Assembly (NCBI RefSeq): GCF_009762775.1
Contig: NZ_CP046401.1
Location: 3,782,001-3,846,000, forward strand
Reading direction: 5' to 3'
Source of the DNA: Maribellus comscasis
GTDB taxonomy: Bacteria > Bacteroidota > Bacteroidia > Bacteroidales > Prolixibacteraceae
DNA length: 64,000 nt
Shown here: in pieces, positions 1 to 8,789 of the stretch
Numbering within the stretch: position 1 is the stretch's first letter
Layout: each line of letters starts with the position of its first letter
Notes under the pieces: model-generated
The model's input: the letters and a program-made list of their open reading frames with translations, nothing else
What the model was told of the DNA's origin: nothing
Database searches by the model: none
Translations under genes and position numbers: made by a program

Positions 1-1
1 T

Positions 2-73
2 GGCGAAATCGGAGTGACTTCCTCTGATGAGGATGGAACCGAATTCTGGTTTACTCTACCTCAAAACGGTTAA
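2..73 (+). CDS. Sensor histidine kinase, C-terminal end only
   Basis: Only the last 23 codons and a TAA stop are in the window. They read GEIGVTSSDEDGTEFWFTLP and a few more residues, which is the usual end of a HATPase_c domain: the G2-box region and the final GTxFxFTLP strand of a sensor histidine kinase. The rest lies upstream of base 1, so the sensor domain and the partner regulator cannot be known. About 130 bases separate it from serS, so it probably ends its own transcript. The family is fairly sure from this ending; nothing else can be said. Confidence 0.75.
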   Translation, partial: GEIGVTSSDEDGTEFWFTLPQNG

Positions 74-171
74 AATTTTATACCACAGGCAAACCTGACT
101 TTTTTCCAAACTTCTTACGTTATAAATAGCAATTTCCATTTGTCATTTTAATACTATGCCGCAACATTTAT

Positions 172-179
172 TAAATTTG
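172..179 (+). promoter_or_regulatory. Possible -7 promoter element for serS
   Basis: TAAATTTG matches the Bacteroidota -7 consensus TAnnTTTG and lies 22 bases before the serS start codon. The nearest upstream TTTG (139-142) is 29 bases away, longer than the usual 17-23, so only the -7 half is convincing. Confidence 0.3.
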
Positions 180-201
180 CAGCTTATTTAAAGGAATAGA
201 C

Positions 202-1476
202 ATGCTCAATCTGAAATTCATTCAAGATAATCCGGATCTGGTAATTGAAAAGCTTAAAAGGAAAAACTTTGAGGCTGCCGGAATTGTAGGAGAAATTATT
301 GATTTGTATGGCGAGAAGAATAAACTGCAGGGCCAGGCCGACCAGGCCAAAGCAGAGATGAATAAAATTTCGAAAGAGATTGGCCTTTTATTTCGGGAAG
401 GGAAAAAGGAAGAGGCCAACGCAGCCAAAGAGCGTACATCAGAATTAAAAGAAAATATCAAACAGTTTGACCAGCAGTTTTCAGCAATTGAAGAACAAGT
501 GAATGAATTGTTGGTTTTACTCCCTAATTTACCACACGACACTGTTCCTCAGGGAAAAGGAGAGGAGGACAATGAAGTAGTTACTTCGGCAGGCGAGATT
601 CCGGCTTTAGATGAAAATGCTCTTCCTCACTGGGAATTGGCTCAAAAATATAATTTGATTGATTTTGAGTTAGGCGTAAAACTTACAGGAGCGGGTTTTC
701 CTGTTTATCGGGGAAAAGGTTCACAATTGCAACGCGCACTTATCAATTTCTTTTTAGATGAAGCAAGAAAAGCAGGCTACGAAGAAGTACAGCCGCCTCT
801 GCTTGTAAACGAAGCTTCAGGTTTTGGAACCGGTCAGTTGCCTGATAAAGAAGGACAAATGTATCACGTAGCTGCCGATAATCTTTATCTTATTCCTACT
901 GCCGAGGTTCCGGTAACCAATATTTATCGCGATGTAATTTTGGATGCAAAAGACCTTCCGTATAAAAATACTGCTTACAGTGCCTGTTTCCGTCGCGAAG
1001 CTGGCTCGTATGGGAAGGATGTACGTGGATTGAACCGTTTACACCAGTTCGACAAAGTGGAAATAGTGCAGATAGCTCACCCTGAAAAATCATACAAAGT
1101 ACTTGATGAGATGGTGAAACACGTGGCTTCGTTGGTTGAAAAGTTAGAACTGCCTTATCGCATTTTGCGCTTGTGTGGTGGCGATATCAGTTTTACATCT
1201 GCTTTAACTTTCGATTTTGAAGTATATTCAGCAGCTCAGAAAAAATGGCTGGAGGTAAGTTCAGTATCCAATTTTGAGTCGTTTCAGGCCAATCGGTTAA
1301 AATTACGATTCAGAGAAGAAGGGGTGAAAAAAACACAGCTGGCTCACACATTAAATGGAAGTGCATTGGCTTTACCCCGAATTGTGGCCGCTTTGCTTGA
1401 AAATAATCAGACTTCCAAAGGGATAAAAATTCCCAAAGTTCTGGTTCCTTACACAGGTTTTGAAATAATCGACTGA
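202..1476 (+). CDS. serS: Seryl-tRNA synthetase
   Basis: A cytoplasmic class II aminoacyl-tRNA synthetase that charges tRNA-Ser (and tRNA-Sec where present) using serine and ATP. The 424-residue length is normal for the family. Residues about 30-105 form the lysine/glutamate-rich antiparallel coiled coil that grips the tRNA long arm. The class II core follows: motif 1 near GFPVYRGKGSQLQRAL, motif 2 around TAEVPVTNIY to ACFRREAGSYGKD, and motif 3 LNGSALALPRIVAALLEN near residue 390. The ATG at 202 gives the typical MLNLKFIQDNPDLV start. It stands alone, with a possible -7 box upstream and a strong terminator after the stop. Confidence 0.98.
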   Translation: MLNLKFIQDNPDLVIEKLKRKNFEAAGIVGEIIDLYGEKNKLQGQADQAKAEMNKISKEIGLLFREGKKEEANAAKERTSELKENIKQFDQQFSAIEEQVNELLVLLPNLPHDTVPQGKGEEDNEVVTSAGEIPALDENALPHWELAQKYNLIDFELGVKLTGAGFPVYRGKGSQLQRALINFFLDEARKAGYEEVQPPLLVNEASGFGTGQLPDKEGQMYHVAADNLYLIPTAEVPVTNIYRDVILDAKDLPYKNTAYSACFRREAGSYGKDVRGLNRLHQFDKVEIVQIAHPEKSYKVLDEMVKHVASLVEKLELPYRILRLCGGDISFTSALTFDFEVYSAAQKKWLEVSSVSNFESFQANRLKLRFREEGVKKTQLAHTLNGSALALPRIVAALLENNQTSKGIKIPKVLVPYTGFEIID

Positions 1477-1501
1477 GAAATAACTTAAATATTTTAAAAT
1501 C

Positions 1502-1532
1502 AAAGCTGTTCAGAAATGGACAGCTTTTTTTT
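1502..1532 (+). terminator. Rho-independent terminator after serS
   Basis: AAAGCTGTTC (1502-1511) pairs with GGACAGCTTT (1518-1527) around the loop AGAAAT, and a run of T residues follows. It lies 25 bases past the serS stop. Confidence 0.85.
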
Positions 1533-1547
1533 ATTATGTTTTATTGT

Positions 1548-1555
1548 TAATTTTG
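1548..1555 (+). promoter_or_regulatory. Possible -7 promoter element for the CHAD gene
   Basis: TAATTTTG fits TAnnTTTG and lies between the serS terminator and the ATG at 1581. No clear TTG is seen at the -33 distance, where the terminator's T tract sits. Confidence 0.3.
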
Positions 1556-1580
1556 TAATGCCTGAAAAACCAACAGAACT

Positions 1581-2450
1581 ATGATTCAGGACAAGGGGAA
1601 CAGACTTATTTCAGCAATTGAAAAACAGACAGAAAAAATCATTTATTTTTGTTCTGCAGAGAATATTTCGCCTAATCTGGCGGTTCACGAAATAAGAAAA
1701 TCGTATAAAAGACTGCGTGCTTTGTTCCTGTTGTTTTCAGAGTGTAACGAAACCCAGACCGACCAATTCAGAAGAGAGATCAAAGCAGCTGGAAAGATTT
1801 TATCTCCTATTCGCGAATCGTTTGTAAATGTGCAGCATTTTGATAAGATTACAGCTGGGAGCAATTTAATTTCAGAACGGAAAATAAAACAGGTGAAAGA
1901 TTCCCTTTTAGAAAAAAACAGGGTTTTGGTTGAAGATGAATTTACATCGAAAAATGTTGTTTCCGATATTGTTCAGTTTGTCAAAAATATTCAGGTTCAG
2001 CTGATTACCCTGAAGTTAAACTGCCCGTCTGTTTTTCAGATTAAGACTCAGCTCTCATCCACATTTGTAGAGGGGTACGAAGTTTACCAGAGTATTGAAC
2101 CTGAGCTTTCCCCTGTGATGATGCATGAACTTCGAAAGATACTAAAACGGCTTTGGTATCAGCTTGATTTTGTAAAATTTATGCATCCGCGGTATTTCAG
2201 ATTAAAATCGGATCAGTTAAATAAAATAACAGAACAATTGGGTGTAGACCATGATTTGTACGTCTTTTTTGAAGACCTCAAATCCGGTGATTTTAATTTT
2301 AATAACGAAGAGTTACTTATCCTGGACAATCAGGTGCAACATCAACGTGAATTAAATATGGTAAAACTCCTGCCGCGATTAAAACAGTTTTTTAATGAAC
2401 CACCGGAAATTTTTGACCGGAAGCTGGATAAAATTTTTAAATTGAGTTAA
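1581..2450 (+). CDS. CHAD domain-containing protein
   Basis: CHAD domains are two-repeat alpha-helical bundles rich in conserved His, Arg and Lys that bind polyphosphate. Two signature helices are visible: HEIRKSYKRLRALFLLF near residue 36 and MHELRKILKRLWYQLDF near residue 183, as expected for the repeats. The protein is 289 residues, basic, with no signal peptide or membrane segment, so it is cytoplasmic. No CYTH (triphosphatase) domain is fused to it. It stands alone between the serS terminator and a convergent symporter gene whose stop is 9 bases away. The family call is good; the cellular role is unknown and polyphosphate binding is inferred from the family. Confidence 0.85.
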   Translation: MIQDKGNRLISAIEKQTEKIIYFCSAENISPNLAVHEIRKSYKRLRALFLLFSECNETQTDQFRREIKAAGKILSPIRESFVNVQHFDKITAGSNLISERKIKQVKDSLLEKNRVLVEDEFTSKNVVSDIVQFVKNIQVQLITLKLNCPSVFQIKTQLSSTFVEGYEVYQSIEPELSPVMMHELRKILKRLWYQLDFVKFMHPRYFRLKSDQLNKITEQLGVDHDLYVFFEDLKSGDFNFNNEELLILDNQVQHQRELNMVKLLPRLKQFFNEPPEIFDRKLDKIFKLS

Positions 2451-2458
2451 ACGGAATT

Positions 2459-3847
2459 TTATTTTTTCAGCAAATAATTTCCCATTCCGCAAACTGCTAA
2501 AACAATCATTAAAAATAAATCCATTCGCACTGTTCCTAAAAACTTGGGCAAAACACCGGCCTCGGAGAGTACAAAAGCTGCCAATCCCAACCCCGACATC
2601 AAAATCATAAACCAACCCTGTGGTTTTTTTGAAAGAATAGCCAGAATAACCAGCGGCCCCATCATTGCTGTTCCTGCAAAGCTTGTGCGGGCTAAAAGAA
2701 CCAGTTGATCAGAACTAACCAGCGAAAAGACCAGCGCTGCAAGTGCAAAGCTGATTATTGCAATCCGGATGGGAGTAAGAGAATCACTTCCTTTATGGCC
2801 CAATAATCCCCGCAGTTCATTTCCCAGGGCAAACAGTTGAGAATCGGACGTTGACATTGCAGCAGCAAATAATCCGATGATTGCCGCTGCAGCAATAAAT
2901 TCAACCTGATCGCGAATAAGCACATTCCCCAAAAAATCAGCAGTTGATGCATCAGCATATTTTATTGCACCGTATAATCCGATAATAACTGTGGGGAAAA
3001 TAACCAGCATGGCAAAAGTTCCAACTGCAACTGCCATCCGATGCATTTTTTTTGTACTTTTCATAATTACCAGCCGGGTAGAAAGTTGTGGTTGTGTAAC
3101 CGGAATCATTAAAATTGCAAGAAAGGAGGCAATTAAAAACTGGGCACTTAACAAACTGTTTGGTCCGGGTGTACTTAATAATTTGGGATCAGTATTTTCA
3201 ACCTGAGAAAACATTTCTGTCCATCCTCCAATATGATTTAAACAGGTTAGGGCAATCACCCACACTACAATCAGCAGCATTGTTCCCTGCATAAAATCGG
3301 CGTATATAATTGCTTTTAAACCGCCAAACTCAGAATAAAGAAGCATAATTACTACAATCATCAGCGACCAGGCCCAGGCCGGCAATGCAGAAGGGAAAGC
3401 CTGTTCCAGGAAAATAGCAACTCCCCTGATTTGAATGGCTACGTAGGGTACAAGAAAAATAAATACCGCAAGGAAATAAATATACCCGGCCCATTTGTTT
3501 TGGTAGCGGTTTTGCAACAAACCTGACATCCCTTTAAATCCGCTTTTGGCAACTTGCTTGCGCAAATGGTAGCCAAACCATACAATCAGAAAAACCATCC
3601 CTGCATCGGAGAATGCGAGAAAGATCCAGGCGCCAACTCCGTGTGTTCGCGAAAAATCGGGCATTCCCATTAAAGTAAAGGTACTAAAAAGCGTGGCAGC
3701 AAAAGTCATAAATCCCAGAACCAGCCCGATGTTTGAACCAGCCATCATAAAATCTTCGTTGGATTTAATTTTTTTACGCGAACGCCACGACAGAAAGAAC
3801 AGAATTGCAACGTAAATGGTACCAACAATTATAAGCCAATGTAACAT
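2459..3847 (-). CDS. Sodium:solute symporter (SSS family)
   Basis: An inner-membrane transporter of the solute:sodium symporter family that takes up a sugar, uronate or other organic solute with Na+. The 462-residue protein is almost wholly hydrophobic with about 13 membrane segments, beginning MLHWLIIVGTIYVAILFFLS. Family features include the N-terminal SNEDFMMAG segment and the central FGGLKAIIYADFMQG, where SSS proteins carry their signature. The ATG at 3847 is preferred over a GTG nine codons upstream because it starts directly at the first membrane helix. It is the last gene of the minus-strand catabolic operon, downstream of a small two-helix membrane protein. The substrate is inferred from context: probably a product of rhamnogalacturonan breakdown. 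Confidence 0.9.
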   Translation of the reverse strand: MLHWLIIVGTIYVAILFFLSWRSRKKIKSNEDFMMAGSNIGLVLGFMTFAATLFSTFTLMGMPDFSRTHGVGAWIFLAFSDAGMVFLIVWFGYHLRKQVAKSGFKGMSGLLQNRYQNKWAGYIYFLAVFIFLVPYVAIQIRGVAIFLEQAFPSALPAWAWSLMIVVIMLLYSEFGGLKAIIYADFMQGTMLLIVVWVIALTCLNHIGGWTEMFSQVENTDPKLLSTPGPNSLLSAQFLIASFLAILMIPVTQPQLSTRLVIMKSTKKMHRMAVAVGTFAMLVIFPTVIIGLYGAIKYADASTADFLGNVLIRDQVEFIAAAAIIGLFAAAMSTSDSQLFALGNELRGLLGHKGSDSLTPIRIAIISFALAALVFSLVSSDQLVLLARTSFAGTAMMGPLVILAILSKKPQGWFMILMSGLGLAAFVLSEAGVLPKFLGTVRMDLFLMIVLAVCGMGNYLLKK

Positions 3848-3958
3848 TTTTTTAGGTTTTAAACTTTGTGTCACTTATTGAACCTTATTTGGCCCCTTGA
3901 TAAAAATTAGCTACAGAAGGCACAGAGAAGGCACAGCGTTTCACAAAGAGATTAGTAT

Positions 3959-4174
3959 TTAGTCGTCGTTGTCATCATTCAAATGGACACGCCCGCCGAT
4001 ATAGGTTAAAACTACCAGTGCAATTGTGATTAAGATACTTGTCCAGAATGTGTAGGGCATCGAAAACAATTTTGGATCTGTTTTCCCGGGAGCAATTACA
4101 AGTGGTGTAAAAGTTAACAGTATCAGTAAAACCGCAATCGCTGCTGTAATTCTCCAATATATTTTTTGTTTCAT
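3959..4174 (-). CDS. Small two-helix membrane protein, SSS symporter partner
   Basis: A 71-residue protein with two membrane helices (about residues 8-28 and 43-61), a short loop containing PGKTDP and an acidic tail HLNDDNDD. It resembles the small DUF3311/YhdT-type proteins found beside sodium:solute symporters, and here it lies directly upstream of one, 111 bases before its start. The family assignment is by pattern, not by search. It may stabilise or regulate the symporter. The operon position and the convincing membrane topology argue that it is real despite its size. Confidence 0.7.
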   Translation of the reverse strand: MKQKIYWRITAAIAVLLILLTFTPLVIAPGKTDPKLFSMPYTFWTSILITIALVVLTYIGGRVHLNDDNDD

Positions 4175-4206
4175 AATCAGGTTTTTTGTTTTGATAAAAT
4201 CAAATG

Positions 4207-4977
4207 TTACAAACGTTGAACAGTCATTCCGCCGTCAACAAGAACAACCTGTCCGGTGGAATAGGGCATCATTCCGGTGGCCATTGCAGTAGCTACTTTT
4301 CCAATGTCTTCCGGGAGCCCCCAGCGTTTTTGGATACTTAAGCCTTCTTCAAACAATTTATCGTATTTTTCGATGACTCCTGAAGTCATGTCTGTTTTAA
4401 TAATACCGGGCTGAATTTCGTAAACAGGAATATCAAATTCACCCAAACGCGCCGACCAAAGTTTCGTAGCCATGGCGATACCCGCTTTTGAAATACAATA
4501 CTCACCACGATTCACCGAAGCCACGGTTGCCGAAACTGAGGAGACATTAATGATGCAGCATGAAAATTCAGGATTCTCCTTTTTTTGCTGAACCATGTGC
4601 CGGGCAAATAATTGTGTAAGAAAATACGGTCCTTTCAGGTTAATTTCCATTACTTCATCATAGATTTCCTCTGAGGCTTCCAGAATATCTTTTCTTTCTC
4701 TGGGTGCAACTCCGGCATTGTTCACCAGAACATTAAGTTGGCCAAACGCTGAAATTACTGTGTCAAATATTTTTTGCCTGTCGTCTTTTTTTGAAATGTT
4801 TCCCTGCGCATAAACTACTTTGGCTCCAAACATTTTTAACCCGTCCAAAATGGGTTGAACGGTTTTTTGCGGGCGAACGCCATTTAATGCGAGATTAAAT
4901 CCGGCTTTGGCCAGCTCAATGGCGATTCCGAATCCAATTCCCCTCGAACCTCCGGTTATTAGTGCTGTTTTTCTCAT
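4207..4977 (-). CDS. SDR family oxidoreductase (3-ketoacyl-ACP reductase-like)
   Basis: A cytoplasmic NAD(P)-dependent short-chain dehydrogenase of 256 residues, normal for classical SDRs. The Rossmann motif TGGSRGIG is at residues 8-15, NNAG near 90, and the catalytic Ser/Tyr/Lys set is seen as NVSSVSA and YCISKAG (YxxxK). The end, STGQVVLVDGG, is typical of FabG-like enzymes. Given its place between a Gfo/Idh dehydrogenase and a sugar transporter in a pectin-degrading operon, it more likely oxidises or reduces a sugar acid than a fatty-acyl-ACP. The exact substrate cannot be read from sequence. Confidence 0.92.
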   Translation of the reverse strand: MRKTALITGGSRGIGFGIAIELAKAGFNLALNGVRPQKTVQPILDGLKMFGAKVVYAQGNISKKDDRQKIFDTVISAFGQLNVLVNNAGVAPRERKDILEASEEIYDEVMEINLKGPYFLTQLFARHMVQQKKENPEFSCCIINVSSVSATVASVNRGEYCISKAGIAMATKLWSARLGEFDIPVYEIQPGIIKTDMTSGVIEKYDKLFEEGLSIQKRWGLPEDIGKVATAMATGMMPYSTGQVVLVDGGMTVQRL

Positions 4978-5002
4978 TTATCTTTTTATTTAGAAGTCAG
5001 AG

Positions 5003-5021
5003 ATTCCCGAAAACCGGGAAT
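5003..5021. repeat. Small inverted repeat between operon genes
   Basis: ATTCCCG (5003-5009) and CGGGAAT (5015-5021) form a 7-bp hairpin in the 59-base gap between the Gfo/Idh and SDR genes. There is no T tail, so it looks more like an RNA-stability or REP-like element than a terminator. Confidence 0.4.
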
Positions 5022-5036
5022 GACACTCAAAAAGTA

Positions 5037-6182
5037 TCACTGAATTTTTGGTATCTCCACCCATGTTTTTTTATCCCAGCTCTCCAGTCCTTTTTCAGCC
5101 AGTTGTACTCCCTTCGCTCCTTCCAGCAAGTTCCATTTAAAGGGCTTATCTTTTACTACGTGTTTCAGAAATAATTCCCATTCTGCTTTAAAAGCATTGT
5201 CAAAATTTTCCTGTTCGGGAACTTTGCTCCATCCTTCATAAAAATCAATCGGTTGTGAAATATCCGGATTCCATACCGGTTTGGGCGTATTTCCGTAATG
5301 CTGTGTCCAACACTCGCGTAATCCTGCAACTGCAGAGCCTTTTGTTCCGTCTACATGAAGGGTGAGCAAATCATCGCGGCGTACACGTGTGACCCACGAT
5401 GAATTAAAATGGGCAATTACTCCGCCATCAAGTTCAAATGTTGCATAAGCCGCATCGTCGGCGGTACAATTGTATGGTTTTCCCTGTTCATCCACACGTT
5501 CAGGAATATGAGTCGCTCCCAAACAAAAAACACCTTTTACTTCACCAAAAAGATTATCCAGAACATAACGCCAGTGGCACAGCATGTCAACAATAATACC
5601 ACCATCGTCTTCTTTACGGTAATTCCAGCTTGGGCGCTGAGCAGGAACAGAGTGGCCTTCAAAAACCCAGTACCCAAATTCTCCCCGAACAGAAAGAATC
5701 TTGCCAAAGAACCCGTTTTCCATCAAGCGTTTTAGTTTTAAAAGTCCCGGAAGCCATAGTTTATCCTGGACAACACCGTGTTTTACACCGGCGTCTTCGC
5801 AAACTTTGTATAATTCAAGCGCCGTAGCTGTATCGGTTGCAATGGGTTTTTCGCAATATACGTGTTTGCCCGCTTTGGCAGCTTGTTTTACGGCGGCAGC
5901 GCGGCGCCCGGTTGTTTGTGCATCAAAATATATTTGGTAATTCGGGTCGTTTATTACTGAATCCAGGTCGGTAGTCCATTTCTCTACTCCCGACATTGCG
6001 GCCAGTTTTTTTAACTTGATCTCGTTTCGGCCTACCAAAACCGGATCAGGCATAATAAATTCAGAAGGGCTTACCTGCACTCCTCCCTGTTTTATGATTT
6101 CCACTATCGACCGCATTAAGTGTTGGTTTGTACCCATCCGGCCCGTAACGCCGTTCATTATTATTCCTATTTTATGAATCAT
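5037..6182 (-). CDS. Gfo/Idh/MocA family oxidoreductase
   Basis: An NAD(P)-dependent sugar or sugar-acid dehydrogenase of 381 residues without a signal peptide, so cytoplasmic. The N-terminal Rossmann region is KIGIIMNGVTGRMG, a family variant of GxGxxG. YCEKPIATD near residue 110 is the Gfo/Idh EKP motif whose Lys takes part in catalysis. The C-terminal half is the alpha/beta substrate domain, containing GGIIVDMLCHWRYVLDNL. It sits between the rhamnogalacturonan lyase and the SDR, so it probably oxidises a monosaccharide released from pectin. The substrate is not identified. Confidence 0.92.
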   Translation of the reverse strand: MIHKIGIIMNGVTGRMGTNQHLMRSIVEIIKQGGVQVSPSEFIMPDPVLVGRNEIKLKKLAAMSGVEKWTTDLDSVINDPNYQIYFDAQTTGRRAAAVKQAAKAGKHVYCEKPIATDTATALELYKVCEDAGVKHGVVQDKLWLPGLLKLKRLMENGFFGKILSVRGEFGYWVFEGHSVPAQRPSWNYRKEDDGGIIVDMLCHWRYVLDNLFGEVKGVFCLGATHIPERVDEQGKPYNCTADDAAYATFELDGGVIAHFNSSWVTRVRRDDLLTLHVDGTKGSAVAGLRECWTQHYGNTPKPVWNPDISQPIDFYEGWSKVPEQENFDNAFKAEWELFLKHVVKDKPFKWNLLEGAKGVQLAEKGLESWDKKTWVEIPKIQ

Positions 6183-6219
6183 ATCTTGAGTTTAAAATTC
6201 CGTGTTAAAATTTAAGCGA

Positions 6220-7899
6220 TCATTTAAATCCGACCTGTGGTGCGTTGTAATATCCCATTGTCGCATCAGCAACGGCCATCCTGTACAAATGATTTTGCAT
6301 CCGACAAACTATCTTTTTATCCGATAAAATATTTGTTGAATAAATGCGCAGCTCACCTGGAAGACTGGTCACTATTTCTTCACGCCAGTCACCCAATATA
6401 TCAGCAACAATTAATACTTTTCCTTCAACTTTCAAATGGGTTTCGCCAATGTAGTCAAAAACTTCATTTTGGAAACAAATCTCCTTTAAATCGTCGGCAT
6501 CCCACCAAATGGCTTTTGGTGCGAGGCCCCAAAGATTTTTGTCAGAAAGCCTTTTCCCATCAGCAGTATACAGAAAGAATTTGTCGCCACCTTTTGCTTC
6601 TCCCGCATAACATTCTATGCCGGGATATTCATCAGTAATGTCGCCAATCATTGCCTGGCTGTGTACGTGAAACGTGCTTCCTTCATAACCCCAAATAATT
6701 TCACCGGTTTTGGCATCCACCAGACAAACACCGTTTTGAGGAGATCGGCTTTCTATCCCGTAAAATATTTCGTAGCCCGGACGCTCGGGAAGAATGTCTG
6801 CAATATATCCGGCATCGTTGTGTCCCAGTCCTGTGTGCCACATTGGAACTCCATTGTCATCAAGTGCTGATGTTCCAAAAACAAGCTCGTCTTTACCGTC
6901 CTCGTCAATATCTCCGGTCATGATGGCGTGGGCACCCTGTCCTTTGTATTTTTCGTCTTTGCCCATACTTTCCCATTTCCATATTGGCTTAAGTTCTTTG
7001 TCCAGCGCTTCTGTTTTAATTACCGTGTAAGTTCCCCGCTGCATTACGAGCGACGGATTGATCCCATCCAAATAGGCAACAGTGAGAAAATTACGGCTCC
7101 AGTAGTTGTAGGATTCAAATCCTTCTTTTGAAATCCAGCTTTGTTTTTTTAATATTTTGCCTGTTAATGGATCAATCTTTACCAGATATTCCGGTCCGTT
7201 TAAAACATGGCCATCCATTTCACGCGGGTCTCCCTCGCCTGCTTTGGCATATACTTCTGCTTTTCCATTCTGATCCACGTCAAAGACCATGTATGGTGAA
7301 TACCATGTTCCGGTTTCAATGGGCCAGCCCATGTCATGCCGCCACAAAAATTTTCCTTTTGATGAATAGGCATCCAATTTATACGACTCGGGGCTGCGTT
7401 TCCAATATCCCGGACGATAATATGGGTCTACGTTAAAATCGGGATGTTGCAGGACAAAATCATAGGCACCGTCACCATCCAGGTCTCCAATTCCGATTCT
7501 TTTTAATGTAACCTGGTCTTTTAATTTAATTGAAATCCAGGGTTGACTTCCCGTTCGTGTAAAAACATAGGCTTCGCCTGGTGTATCATATTCCGTTGGG
7601 CCAACTATTTTTTTTACTTTGTAGTTATAACCATGCCCGGGTTTTGCTGAATCATCAAGGTAATTTGTAGAATTGGATACAGGTTTATCGTTTACTTTTA
7701 CATAGTCGTTCAATCCAATATCCTGCCGGTAAATATTAAATGCTACGTTCTCCGGATCGTCTTTTAACAAACGCCAACTCACAAAAACTGCTTTTTCACC
7801 TTCACACAAAGCAACTATGCCGCGGTCGATGTTTTCCTGCACCTGGGAAATGGAAAGAAGGGGGAGAAAAATGTAAGTAAACAAAATAAACCGTTTCAT
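6220..7899 (-). CDS. Rhamnogalacturonan lyase, PL11-like, secreted
   Basis: PL11 enzymes (YesW/YesX type) cleave rhamnogalacturonan I by beta-elimination and leave unsaturated ends. The 559-residue protein starts with a signal peptide (MKRFILFTYIFLPLLSIS) and then has the family opening ENIDRGIVAL plus VSWRLLKDDP. Repeated calcium-type beta-propeller loops follow: GDLDGDGAYDF, DVDQNGKAEVY and GDIDEDGKDEL. The length is near that of known family members. The start lies one base from the isomerase stop, so the genes are co-transcribed and probably translationally coupled. Its unsaturated products are the right substrate for the GH88 hydrolase of the same operon. The polysaccharide is inferred from the family. 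Confidence 0.9.
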   Translation of the reverse strand: MKRFILFTYIFLPLLSISQVQENIDRGIVALCEGEKAVFVSWRLLKDDPENVAFNIYRQDIGLNDYVKVNDKPVSNSTNYLDDSAKPGHGYNYKVKKIVGPTEYDTPGEAYVFTRTGSQPWISIKLKDQVTLKRIGIGDLDGDGAYDFVLQHPDFNVDPYYRPGYWKRSPESYKLDAYSSKGKFLWRHDMGWPIETGTWYSPYMVFDVDQNGKAEVYAKAGEGDPREMDGHVLNGPEYLVKIDPLTGKILKKQSWISKEGFESYNYWSRNFLTVAYLDGINPSLVMQRGTYTVIKTEALDKELKPIWKWESMGKDEKYKGQGAHAIMTGDIDEDGKDELVFGTSALDDNGVPMWHTGLGHNDAGYIADILPERPGYEIFYGIESRSPQNGVCLVDAKTGEIIWGYEGSTFHVHSQAMIGDITDEYPGIECYAGEAKGGDKFFLYTADGKRLSDKNLWGLAPKAIWWDADDLKEICFQNEVFDYIGETHLKVEGKVLIVADILGDWREEIVTSLPGELRIYSTNILSDKKIVCRMQNHLYRMAVADATMGYYNAPQVGFK

Positions 7900-7900
7900 C

Positions 7901-8731
7901 TTAAGTACAGTTTAGGTACGCATATTTTATTTTTTCAAGATACTCATTTTGGTCTATTGCCCAGTATTTATCGGAAAAAATTTCAACTTCGTTAAAACCG
8001 TTGAACCCGGTTTCTTCTACCCAGCCTCTTATTTGTGGTACATTAATGCATCCATCGCCCATTAACCCTCTGTCGTTCAGGAAATCAACAGTTGGGACAT
8101 TCCAGTCGCAAACATGAAATGCGAATAGATTTTTGTTATTTCCACAGCGAATAATTTCTTCGCGAAGTGTATTGTCCCACCACAAATGATACACATCAAT
8201 GGCAACACCAACAAAATCCGAATTAATTTCTTCTGCAACATCATTGGCTTGTGCAAGTGTAACAATAGCAGAACGGTCGCCCGCATACATCGGGTGCAGC
8301 GGCTCAATTGCCAGTTTTACTCCTGCCATTTTTGCCTGTGGCAGAATTTTGAAAATCCCTTCTTTTATTTGCTCCCTTGACTTCTCAAGCGGTTGGCGCG
8401 GATCAGCTCCGCAGACCAAAACCAAAACAGGTGCACCGATGCCGGCTGCCTGCTCAATGGCCCACAAATTATTGTCAATGGCAGCCTTTCGTTTTTCTGC
8501 TTCCACTGCAGGGAAAAAACCAGCCCGGGCTACTGAAACTACATTCATCCCAAAATCATTGAGCAATGATTTGGTTTCATTTAGATTTTGTCCTTCCAGA
8601 ACATTTCTCCAGACTGTTATTCCATGAATCCCGGCTGCATTAAAATTTTCGACACATTCTTTTAAATTCCAGGGTTTGGTTGTAAGTGTATGGACACACA
8701 ATTTTGAAAAATCAGTCAGTTTTGATGTCAT
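7901..8731 (-). CDS. Sugar phosphate isomerase/epimerase (xylose isomerase-like TIM barrel)
   Basis: A 276-residue cytoplasmic TIM-barrel protein of the AP endonuclease 2 / xylose-isomerase-like superfamily. Metal-ligand segments typical of the family are visible: LAIEPLHP (Glu), VGVAIDVYHLWWD (Asp and His), FAFHVCDW (His) and NGFNEVEIFS (Glu). Such enzymes isomerise or epimerise sugars, keto-sugars or inositols. Its neighbours, a GH88 hydrolase upstream and a rhamnogalacturonan lyase downstream, suggest it acts on a released uronate or rhamnose derivative. A perfect 17-bp inverted repeat lies just upstream of its start codon. The exact reaction is unknown. Confidence 0.88.
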   Translation of the reverse strand: MTSKLTDFSKLCVHTLTTKPWNLKECVENFNAAGIHGITVWRNVLEGQNLNETKSLLNDFGMNVVSVARAGFFPAVEAEKRKAAIDNNLWAIEQAAGIGAPVLVLVCGADPRQPLEKSREQIKEGIFKILPQAKMAGVKLAIEPLHPMYAGDRSAIVTLAQANDVAEEINSDFVGVAIDVYHLWWDNTLREEIIRCGNNKNLFAFHVCDWNVPTVDFLNDRGLMGDGCINVPQIRGWVEETGFNGFNEVEIFSDKYWAIDQNEYLEKIKYAYLNCT

Positions 8732-8748
8732 GTTTATATTTTAAGGAT

Positions 8749-8787
8749 TTTAGCAACCGGGTGACTATGAGTCACCCGGTTGCTAAA
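8749..8787. repeat. Perfect 17-bp inverted repeat between GH88 and isomerase genes
   Basis: The left arm TTTAGCAACCGGGTGAC (8749-8765) and the right arm (8771-8787) pair perfectly around the loop TATGA. On the minus strand the hairpin starts 3 bases after the GH88 stop and ends 18 bases before the isomerase ATG. Only a weak U tract follows. It could be a leaky terminator, an attenuator, or a 3' stabilising hairpin that sets the ratio of the first gene to the rest. Confidence 0.8.
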
Positions 8788-8789
8788 AA

